Source: Paracoccaceae bacterium (lineage in GTDB: Bacteria > Pseudomonadota > Alphaproteobacteria > Rhodobacterales > Rhodobacteraceae). Taken from it: a stretch of DNA of 6,509 nt. The DNA lies in the NCBI GenBank assembly GCA_030626365.1, contig DAOUPC010000169.1:1-6509 (forward strand). Reading direction: 5' to 3'. The position numbers and the translations under genes are program-made. This document shows positions 1-5,796 of the stretch, piece by piece; position 1 is the stretch's first letter; each line of letters begins with the position of its first letter. A model generated the notes under the pieces. The model was given only the letters and a program-made list of their open reading frames with translations, searched no databases and had not been told where the DNA came from.

Positions 1-372
1 ACCGCCGGGTCGACAGGCAACCGCATCGTCGGCAATGCCTTTGTCGCCAACCGCACGCAGGTCAAATATGTCTCGACCAAATGGGTCGAATGGTCAGAGG
101 ATGGCCGTGGCAATTACTGGAGCGACTTTGCCGCCTATGATGTGGATGGCAACGGCATCGCCGATACCGCCTATCGGCCCAATGACAGCATGGACCATGT
201 GCTGTGGACCCAACCGGCGGCCAAGCTGTTGCTTGGCTCTCCTGCGGTGCAACTGGTACGATGGTCGCAATCGGCCTTTCCGGCGCTGTTGCCGGGCGGG
301 GTGATCGACAGCTATCCCCTGATGACCCCGGATCAGCCAGCGGCAATCAACAAGGTGCCCCATGACGGATAA
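1..372 (+). CDS. nosD: NosD, periplasmic copper-processing/maturation protein of nitrous-oxide reductase (C-terminal part only)
   Basis: The reading frame is open from the first base of the window and gives the last 123 residues; the start lies upstream. NosD is a periplasmic right-handed beta-helix protein that works with the NosFY ABC transporter to assemble the copper-sulfide CuZ site of NosZ. In the fragment I see the tail of the beta-helix (TGNRIVGNAF, residues 5-14), the family's GNYWSDF motif (37-43), and an Asp/Gly/Asn-rich segment YDVDGNGIAD (46-55) that resembles a calcium-type loop. A conserved C-terminal stretch follows (PNDSMDHVLW, 60-69, and the IDSYPLM-type ending, 102-108). 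The stop overlaps the nosF start by 11 bp, consistent with the usual nosDFY order. Identification rests on motifs plus context and is firm; only the N-terminal two thirds are unseen. No internal stop or frameshift is visible. Confidence 0.94.
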   Translation, partial: TAGSTGNRIVGNAFVANRTQVKYVSTKWVEWSEDGRGNYWSDFAAYDVDGNGIADTAYRPNDSMDHVLWTQPAAKLLLGSPAVQLVRWSQSAFPALLPGGVIDSYPLMTPDQPAAINKVPHDG

Positions 373-1297
373 CGCCCAGAATAATGCCCCGGGAAATGCC
401 CCGGACAACGCACTGACAATCCGGTCGGTTAGCAAGTTTCGCGGCAAAACGCAGGTTTTGCATGATATCGACCTGTGCGTGGCCCCCGGTGAACGGGTGG
501 CGTTGCTGGGCCATAACGGGGCCGGCAAATCGACGCTGATGAAGATGATACTGGGGCTGACACCCTTGTCGGGCGGCAATATCGCCATTGGCACGGCCCC
601 TCCGGGCAGTGCGGCGGCGCGGCGCGACACCGCGTTCCTGCCTGAATCGGTCAGCTTTCACCCGACCCTGACGGGGCGCGAACAACTGACGCTGTTTGCC
701 CGGCTGACGGGTGGCCGGTTGCCTGATATCGGCGCGCTGCTGGCCCGTGTCGGGCTGGCGGATGCAACGGATAACCGCATTGCCACCTATTCCAAGGGTA
801 TGCGCCAGCGACTGGGCCTTGCCCAGGTGTTGCTGGGGCGGCCCAAGGTGGCGCTGTTGGATGAACCGACCAGCGGGCTTGACCCGATTTCGCGGCAGGA
901 CCTTTATACGATCATTGATGAACTGGCCGCGCAGGGCACCGCCGTGCTGATCGCCAGTCATGCCCTGACCGAGGTCGAGGCCCAGACCGATCGCATCGCC
1001 ATCCTGCGCAAAGGCGTCAAGGTGGCGGACGACACGCTGTCCAACCTGTCGCGTATCGCCGGGCTGCCGACGCGCTTGCGGATATTGGCACAGGACGGAC
1101 AGGCAGAGCGGATCGCACAACAGACCGGGGGCACACGCATCAACGGGGCCTCGGTCGAGATATATTGCGACGCGGACAGCAAGATGGATGAACTGCGCCG
1201 GATTGCGGCGATGGGCGATGTGGTAAGTGATATTGAGATGACCCCACCGCGGCTTGAGGATCTGTATCGTTATTATGCACGCGAGGGGCGGATATGA
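362..1297 (+). CDS. nosF: NosF, ABC transporter ATPase for NosZ CuZ-site assembly
   Basis: This is a 311-residue cytoplasmic ATPase that powers the NosDFY complex, thought to supply sulfur or otherwise drive CuZ cofactor maturation in the periplasm. The ABC domain is complete: Walker A GHNGAGKST at residues 50-58, a Q-loop region with LPE (93-95, Glu where many ABC proteins have Gln), signature YSKGMRQRLGLAQ (143-155), Walker B VALLDEP (163-169), D-loop SGLDP (171-175) and the switch His200. About 100 further C-terminal residues form the accessory domain usual for NosF. The ATG start lies inside the nosD end, with a weak AAGGTG site at 352-357. The gene ends in an ATGA overlap with nosY. Length and motif order are normal for NosF; a generic DrrA/NatA-type exporter ATPase is the only alternative, and the neighbours exclude it. 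Confidence 0.97.
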   Translation: MTDNAQNNAPGNAPDNALTIRSVSKFRGKTQVLHDIDLCVAPGERVALLGHNGAGKSTLMKMILGLTPLSGGNIAIGTAPPGSAAARRDTAFLPESVSFHPTLTGREQLTLFARLTGGRLPDIGALLARVGLADATDNRIATYSKGMRQRLGLAQVLLGRPKVALLDEPTSGLDPISRQDLYTIIDELAAQGTAVLIASHALTEVEAQTDRIAILRKGVKVADDTLSNLSRIAGLPTRLRILAQDGQAERIAQQTGGTRINGASVEIYCDADSKMDELRRIAAMGDVVSDIEMTPPRLEDLYRYYAREGRI

Positions 1298-2118
1298 TCA
1301 GACGGGTTTTTGCCATTGCCGGTGCTGAAATGCTGATCCTGCGCCGTAACTGGTGGCTGGTCATGGCGACGGGCATCATGGTGGCGTTCGCGCTGGCGCT
1401 GACCTTTGCCGGGTCGTCACCCACGGGCACGCTGGGGGTTGATATGCTGACGGTTTCGGTGTCGTCGATGACCACGCTGGCGGTTTATCTGGCACCTTTG
1501 CTGGCGCTGATGATGGCGTTCGACACGATTGCCGGGGAACGCGACCGTGGCACTTTGGGGTTGTTGCTGACCTATCCGGCGGGACGTGGCGAGATTTTGA
1601 TGGGCAAGTTTCTGGCGCATGTTGGCGCGCTTGGCATTGCCACGGGCATCGGGCTGGGCAGCGCGGGCGTTGTGGCGGCGCTGGCGGGCGGGGCGGGTGC
1701 GGACAGTGTGATTGCGCTGATCCGGCTGATTGTCACGGCGACCCTGTTGGGGGCGGTGTTTGTGGTGCTGGGCTATGCGCTGTCGGCGCTGGCCAAATCC
1801 CCGGCGGCGGCGGCCGGTCTGGCGGCGGGGCTGTGGCTGGTGTTTGTGGTGCTGTTCGACCTTGGCCTGTTGGGGGCTGTGGTGATGGATGGCGGCGGCG
1901 TGTTCACGCAAAAGATATTCCCGTGGATCATGGTTGCCAACCCGGCGGATGCGTTTCGGGTGTGGAACATTGCCGCCTCGGATGGGGTGGCGATGGCCAG
2001 TGGCATGGGTGGCGCGGCACAGATGCTGCCCGTCTGGGCCGCGCCGGTATCGCTGTTGTTGTGGCCGGTGCTGGGCTTTGGCCTGGCGCGCGCCGCCTTC
2101 AAAAGGGTCGAGCCGTGA
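1294..2118 (+). CDS. nosY: NosY, ABC-2 type membrane permease of the NosDFY complex
   Basis: This is a 274-residue inner-membrane protein and the partner of the NosF ATPase. Six hydrophobic segments are visible at roughly residues 20-40, 60-77, 107-131, 142-166, 171-199 and 247-268. Between segments 2 and 3 lies the ABC-2 coupling stretch (ERDRGTLGLLL, 82-92, followed by the conserved GKF at 104-106), which is expected to dock on NosF. Family knowledge places NosY as the dimeric membrane core on which NosF sits inside and NosD outside. The start is the ATG of an ATGA overlap with nosF, behind a good GAGGGG site at 1283-1288. The end overlaps the nosL start as GTGA. The coding strand is rich in GCG/GGC codons (low-complexity Ala/Gly in segment 5), which creates long open frames on the opposite strand that are not genes. 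Confidence 0.96.
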   Translation: MIRRVFAIAGAEMLILRRNWWLVMATGIMVAFALALTFAGSSPTGTLGVDMLTVSVSSMTTLAVYLAPLLALMMAFDTIAGERDRGTLGLLLTYPAGRGEILMGKFLAHVGALGIATGIGLGSAGVVAALAGGAGADSVIALIRLIVTATLLGAVFVVLGYALSALAKSPAAAAGLAAGLWLVFVVLFDLGLLGAVVMDGGGVFTQKIFPWIMVANPADAFRVWNIAASDGVAMASGMGGAAQMLPVWAAPVSLLLWPVLGFGLARAAFKRVEP

Positions 2119-2630
2119 AATATCTTGTTTTGATCCCCTTTCTGGCCCTTGGTGCCTGCAAGGAAGAGGCCAGCGTGACACCTGACCCGGTGGCGATGAC
2201 CCAAGAGGCGCTGGGGTATTTCTGTCAGATGAACATCGCCGATCACGGTGGCCCAAAGGGACAGGTACATCTGGCCGGACACCCGCAGCCACTGTTTTTT
2301 GCGCAGGCCCGCGATGTGATCGCCTATCTGAAAACCCCCGAGCGCGAGGCCGAAATCACCGCCGTCTATGTCAGCGATATGGGCGCGGCCCAATCCTGGC
2401 GCCATCCCGGCGTCAACAACTGGATACTGGCAGATCAGGCGATCTATGTGGTAGGGGCGGGTGTTGCCGGTGGCATGGGCGCGCCTGAAATCGTGCCGTT
2501 CGCCGAATCGGGCGCGGCGCAGGACTTTATTGCGACATATGGCGGTACGCCCATGTCGTTCGACCAGATACCGGACGAGGCCGCGCTTGGCCCGGTCGAT
2601 CTGGACCAACAACTGGAGACACCCGTATGA
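2115..2630 (+). CDS. nosL: NosL, Cu(I)-binding outer-membrane lipoprotein chaperone
   Basis: This is a 171-residue lipoprotein that delivers Cu(I) for the metal centres of NosZ. I start it at GTG 2115, because this gives a compact lipoprotein signal (MKYLVLIPFLALGAC, lipobox LGAC, lipidated Cys15) behind an AAAAGGG site with a normal spacer. The longer frame opening at 1833 would lose the signal and lie over nosY. The family's CxM copper motif is present as C37-Q-M39, and a second conserved Met lies at 121 in the GGMGAPEIVPF stretch, with DFIATYGG following at 137-144. Length is typical of NosL. The start overlaps the nosY stop (GTGA) and the end overlaps nosX (ATGA), so expression is tied to the operon. 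The residues after Cys15 (Lys, Glu, Glu) are not an inner-membrane retention Asp, which fits outer-membrane sorting. Confidence 0.95.
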   Translation: MKYLVLIPFLALGACKEEASVTPDPVAMTQEALGYFCQMNIADHGGPKGQVHLAGHPQPLFFAQARDVIAYLKTPEREAEITAVYVSDMGAAQSWRHPGVNNWILADQAIYVVGAGVAGGMGAPEIVPFAESGAAQDFIATYGGTPMSFDQIPDEAALGPVDLDQQLETPV

Positions 2631-3556
2631 CATCCCCCCTTAGCCGCCGCCGTTTCCTGTCCATATCCGCCGCCGCCTTTGGCCTTGCCGGCGCCCCTGT
2701 CGGGGCGACGGGCACCGGGACCGAAATGGGCGCGGTGCTTCGCTGGCGCGGGCGTGCCCTTGGGGCCAGCACCTCGATGACCCTGACGGGCCTGAGCGAG
2801 GTTCAGGCGCAGCCGGTCTTTCGCGCCGTGGAACGCGAATTGACGCGACTGGAACGTATTTTTAGCCTTTATGTCGATGGCTCTGAGATTGCCCGACTGA
2901 ATGCCAGCGGCCATCTGGATACCCCGTCGCCGGAACTGCTGGATGTGCTTAGCCTGTCGGCGTCCCTGCATGCGGCCACCGCCGGGGTGTTTGACCCCAC
3001 GGTTCAGCCCGTCTGGCTGGCGCTGGCGCAGGGCGGTAATGTGGCGCAGGCGCAGGATGCGGTTGGCTGGGAACATGTGCGGTTTGATACGCGTGCCGTG
3101 CGCCTGACCCGTCCCGGTATGGGGCTGACGCTGAACGGTATCGCGCAGGGCTATATTACCGACCGCATTGCGGCGCTTTTGCGGGCGCGCGGGCTGGATA
3201 ATGTGGTGATTGATATGGGCGAAATCGCGGCGATTGGCACGCGGCCTGACGGGCGCGACTGGCAGGCGGGTATCAGCCGACCGGACGGTTTGGTTGTGCA
3301 TCATGTCGCACTACGAAATCGCGCTCTTGCAACCTCTGCCCCATATGGCACATTACTGTCAGCAGAAGATAAGACAGGGCATATCATTGATCCAACAAAC
3401 GCCACCGCACCAAGTGAACGAACGCTGGTATCCATCAGTGCCCCACTTGCAGCTGTGGCAGACGGGCTGTCGACCGCCTGTTGCCTGCTGAATCACGAGA
3501 AAGCCCAATCCGCTGTTGCCAGCTTTGCTGGCGCTGAAATTGAACTGATCATCTAA
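2627..3556 (+). CDS. nosX: NosX, Tat-exported ApbE-like FAD:protein FMN transferase for NosR
   Basis: This is a 309-residue periplasmic flavin transferase that covalently attaches FMN from FAD to a Thr of NosR, the membrane electron-transfer partner of NosZ. The N-terminus carries a twin-arginine signal (SRRRFLS at 6-12, then an Ala-rich hydrophobic core ending near residue 27). ApbE-family motifs follow: FSLYVDGSEIARLNA (79-93), FDPTVQPVW (122-130), LNGIAQGYITDR (169-180), DMGEIAAIG (196-204), HIIDP (252-256) and ADGLSTA (278-284), whose Asp is expected to help bind Mg. The ATG overlaps the nosL stop, with GGAG at 2615-2618. Oddity: from about codon 225 the GC content and codon use change sharply while motifs remain intact, and the usual ApbE PRTG after HIID reads PTNA here. 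The enzyme looks functional. A general ApbE is the alternative name, but context makes NosX the better call. Confidence 0.95.
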   Translation: MTSPLSRRRFLSISAAAFGLAGAPVGATGTGTEMGAVLRWRGRALGASTSMTLTGLSEVQAQPVFRAVERELTRLERIFSLYVDGSEIARLNASGHLDTPSPELLDVLSLSASLHAATAGVFDPTVQPVWLALAQGGNVAQAQDAVGWEHVRFDTRAVRLTRPGMGLTLNGIAQGYITDRIAALLRARGLDNVVIDMGEIAAIGTRPDGRDWQAGISRPDGLVVHHVALRNRALATSAPYGTLLSAEDKTGHIIDPTNATAPSERTLVSISAPLAAVADGLSTACCLLNHEKAQSAVASFAGAEIELII

Positions 3557-3571
3557 GAAAGGGAATTTCTG

Positions 3572-3955
3572 ATGAAAACGACAAAGATTGCAACGATTGC
3601 AACACTCCTGGCCGCTCTGGCTGCTCCGGTTATGGCCGATGGCGATGCCAAAAAGGGCGCAAAGATCTTTAAGAAATGCAAAGCCTGCCACGCGGTCGGT
3701 GAAGGCGCCAAGAACAAGGTTGGCCCGACACTGAACGGTATCATCGGCAGTGCGGCCGGTCTGAACCCGGATTTCAAATATTCCGGCGCAATGAAAGAGG
3801 CCGCCGCTGGTGGTCTGGAATGGGATGCCGAAAACCTGGCCGCGTTCCTGACCAAGCCCAAGACGTTCATGAAGGGCACCAAGATGTCCTTTGCCGGTCT
3901 GCGCAAAGAGTCCGATATCGAAAACGTGTTGGCATATCTGGCGACATTTGAATAA
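3572..3955 (+). CDS. Periplasmic class I cytochrome c (c550/c2-like), probable electron carrier to NosZ
   Basis: This is a 127-residue secreted monohaem cytochrome c. It has a Sec signal peptide (KTTK, hydrophobic core, cleavage likely after VMA at residue 22), leaving about 105 mature residues. The single haem site is CKACH (36-40); GPTLNGIIG (51-59) follows, and KMSFAGL (104-110) supplies Met105 as the likely sixth iron ligand, giving His/Met coordination. The mature protein is Lys-rich around the haem (KKGAKIFKKCK), which suits docking on acidic patches of redox partners. It begins 15 bp after nosX behind a strong AGAAAGGGAA site and ends before a terminator, so it reads as the last cistron of the nos operon. 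A role in passing electrons from the bc1 complex to NosZ, or to a nitrite reductase or oxidase, is inference. I give no symbol because small cytochromes are named differently between species. Confidence 0.93.
   Translation: MKTTKIATIATLLAALAAPVMADGDAKKGAKIFKKCKACHAVGEGAKNKVGPTLNGIIGSAAGLNPDFKYSGAMKEAAAGGLEWDAENLAAFLTKPKTFMKGTKMSFAGLRKESDIENVLAYLATFE
3586..3603 (+). repeat. Perfect tandem 9-bp duplication in the cytochrome signal sequence
   Basis: GATTGCAAC occurs twice back to back and encodes an Ile-Ala-Thr repeat in the hydrophobic part of the signal peptide (residues 6-11). It is in frame and a multiple of three, so gain or loss of a copy would only lengthen or shorten the signal core. 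Confidence 0.8.
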
Positions 3956-3978
3956 GTTATCTGACTAACTTAATGCGG

Positions 3979-4008
3979 ACGGCGGGTTGTTTCACGACCC
4001 GCCGTTTT
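3979..4008 (+). terminator. Intrinsic terminator of the nos-cytochrome operon
   Basis: ACGGCGGGT (3979-3987) pairs perfectly with ACCCGCCGT (3997-4005), a 9-bp GC-rich stem with a 9-base loop, running into TTTT (4005-4008) and a second T4 at 4012-4015. It lies 23 bp after the cytochrome stop. Read from the other strand the same stem lacks a T run after it, so it should serve the + strand transcript mainly. It lies in the 68-bp gap between the two convergent operons. Confidence 0.8.
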
Positions 4009-4023
4009 GCGTTTTGGCGGGTG

Positions 4024-5352
4024 TCATGGGCGCGGCAGGGCAACTTTCAGCGCGGTGGCCAGTTTATCAATCAACTCGTCCACATGGTTTTCAGTGATGA
4101 TATAGGGCGGGGCCAGCAGGATATGGTCGCCCAACCGCCCGTCGATCGTGCCGCTTGATGGATAACAGACAAGCCCGGCCTCGAACGCGGCCTTTTTGAC
4201 TTTGGCGGCCAGTTTCAGCCCCGGATCAAAGGGGGCCTTGGTGTCGCGGTCACGAACCAGTTCCAGCGCCTGAAACAACCCGCGCCCGCGGATGTCGCCG
4301 ACATGGGGGTGCTGGCCGAATTCGGCCACCAGCCCGGCGCGCAGGGCGTCGCCCATGGTCCGCACGTTGTCCAGCAGCGCGCGCTCTTTGATGGCCCTCA
4401 GCACTGCGACACTGGCCGTGGTGGCCAATGCGTGGCCCATATAGGTGTGCCCGTGCTGGAAAAACCCGGACCCTTTGGCGATCTTGTCATAGATATGCGC
4501 CTGACACAGCATCGCGCCAATCGGCTGATATCCGGCCCCCAGCCCCTTGGCGATGGTCATGATGTCGGGGCTTATGCCGTCGAATTCGCAGGCAAACAGC
4601 GTGCCGGTGCGCCCCATGCCGCACATTACCTCGTCCAAAATCAGCAACACGCCATAGCGGTCGCATATCTCGCGGATACGTTTGAAATAACCCGTGACAG
4701 CCGGCACAGCGCCCGCCGTGGCCCCGACCACCGGTTCGGCGATAAAGCACATCACGCTGCCCGGTTCGCGCGACAGGATTTCGGTCTCAAGTTCATTGGC
4801 CACGCGCAGCCCATAGGCCTCGGGTGTTTCATCCGCCGCGCGGTCGCGGTATTCATAGCAGGGGGCAATCTGGGTGGTATCAACCAGCAACGGCTGGAAT
4901 TGCGCACGTCGCATCGCATTGCCGCCCGCCGCCAGCGCGCCCAGCGTGTTGCCATGGTAACTTTGGCGGCGTGAAATGATGTGGTGTCGGTCGGGTTGGC
5001 CGATCTCAAGGAAATACTGGCGCGCCAGTTTCAGCGCCGCCTCGACTGCCTCAGAGCCACCCGAAACCAAATAGACACGATCCAGCCCCTTTGGGGCCTT
5101 TTCGATCAGCAGGTCGGCCAGTTCCTCGGCCGGATCAGAGGTGAAAAAACCGGTGTGGGCAAAGGCCAGCTGGTCAAGCTGGGCGTGCATCGCGGCCCGC
5201 ACGGTTTCATCAGAATGGCCCAGGCAGGACACAGCCGCCCCGCCCGAGCCATCCAGATAACGTTTTCCCGTTTCGTCGATGATATAAGGCCCGTCACCCC
5301 GAACCGCACGGGGTGGGTTACCCACGGCGGAACGGCCAAAGATATGTGACAT
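4024..5352 (-). CDS. Class III PLP-dependent aminotransferase (omega-aminotransferase type)
   Basis: This is a 442-residue cytoplasmic fold-type I enzyme that moves an amino group from an amine or omega-amino acid to a keto acid. Visible motifs are the phosphate-binding SGGSEA (97-102), the ring-stacking SYHG (131-134), IAEPVVG (204-210) and LILDEV (237-242), with Asp240 expected to contact the PLP nitrogen. IAKGLGAGYQPIGA (267-280) carries the Schiff-base Lys269, and HGHTYMGHALA (300-310) contributes the conserved Thr303. Length is normal for the family. The ATG at 5352 follows a GAAAGGG site and lies 20 bp after the universal stress gene stop, so it is the last gene of the - strand operon. 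Class III members act on taurine, beta-alanine, GABA, polyamines, ornithine and others; specificity cannot be read from these motifs. Co-transcription with a TRAP transporter suggests a catabolic role for an imported compound. Confidence 0.95.
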   Translation of the reverse strand: MSHIFGRSAVGNPPRAVRGDGPYIIDETGKRYLDGSGGAAVSCLGHSDETVRAAMHAQLDQLAFAHTGFFTSDPAEELADLLIEKAPKGLDRVYLVSGGSEAVEAALKLARQYFLEIGQPDRHHIISRRQSYHGNTLGALAAGGNAMRRAQFQPLLVDTTQIAPCYEYRDRAADETPEAYGLRVANELETEILSREPGSVMCFIAEPVVGATAGAVPAVTGYFKRIREICDRYGVLLILDEVMCGMGRTGTLFACEFDGISPDIMTIAKGLGAGYQPIGAMLCQAHIYDKIAKGSGFFQHGHTYMGHALATTASVAVLRAIKERALLDNVRTMGDALRAGLVAEFGQHPHVGDIRGRGLFQALELVRDRDTKAPFDPGLKLAAKVKKAAFEAGLVCYPSSGTIDGRLGDHILLAPPYIITENHVDELIDKLATALKVALPRP

Positions 5353-5372
5353 GACGGGCCCTTTCTTTCAGT

Positions 5373-5795
5373 TTAGCGGATCACACAAACCGACTGCTTG
5401 GCGTGGCGCACGACGCGCGCCACGTTTGGTCCCAGCAGATAGTCCTGCATTTCCGGGCGATGCGAGGCCATGACAATCATGTCCGCCCCAACCGCGTCGG
5501 CACCCGCCAGGATTTCCTTATAGATATTCCCGTGCTTCACATGGCCCGTGACGTCGATGTCGTCCGGGATATGCGCACTGATGAATTCGGCCAACTTTTT
5601 CTTGGCGTCGCTCAGTGCATTCTTGGAAAAATCCTTGGGAAAGAACGATCCGACCATCGGCATGCCAAAGTCGGGGATGACGGCCAGCACATGCAGGGCC
5701 GCCCCGCTTTGGCGGATCAGGGAAACGGCGTGTTCCAACGCCGCCTCCCATCCAGTCGGGTGGAAGATATCGACAGGTAGCAGAATGATTTTCAT
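5373..5795 (-). CDS. Universal stress protein, UspF/UspG (TeaD-like) subgroup
   Basis: This is a 140-residue single-domain Usp with alternating beta/alpha segments starting MKIILLPVDIF. I choose the ATG at 5795 rather than an upstream in-frame ATG at 5855. The short form begins directly with the canonical first strand, has a GAAAGG site nine bases upstream, and starts one base after the TRAP permease stop. The nucleotide-binding end reads ASHRPEMQDYLLGPNVARVV (109-128), then the RHAK-type closing strand. The SHRP...YLLG.N form differs from the classical G-2x-G-9x-G(S/T) Usp motif but matches the UspF/UspG variant known to bind ATP. Usp genes of this type often follow TRAP transporter genes, and TeaD beside the ectoine transporter TeaABC of Halomonas modulates uptake. 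A similar regulatory role here is inference. Confidence 0.93.
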   Translation of the reverse strand: MKIILLPVDIFHPTGWEAALEHAVSLIRQSGAALHVLAVIPDFGMPMVGSFFPKDFSKNALSDAKKKLAEFISAHIPDDIDVTGHVKHGNIYKEILAGADAVGADMIVMASHRPEMQDYLLGPNVARVVRHAKQSVCVIR

Positions 5796-5796
5796 A

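Noticed and set aside
1417..2292. Long open frame on the - strand opposite nosY (291 aa), and similar frames at 1773-2633 and 2444-3304
   Set aside because: They are rich in Arg, Gln, His and Pro, have no domain or signal, and lie opposite GC-rich genes with clear motifs; they are antisense shadows of biased codon use.
3327..3355. Possible sigma70-like promoter (TTGCAA, 17-base gap, ACATTA) in the AT-richer end of nosX
   Set aside because: The -10 part is poor and the distance to the cytochrome is over 200 bases; not enough to call, though it stays an option behind the codon-shift finding.
3387..3400. Possible FNR/DNR-type box (TTGAT then CCAA) within nosX
   Set aside because: Only the left half-site is present; the right side reads CAAAC instead of ATCAA, so it is a chance match.
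4303..4974. 223-aa open frame on the + strand opposite the aminotransferase
   Set aside because: No recognisable motif, and the - strand frame carries all class III catalytic residues.
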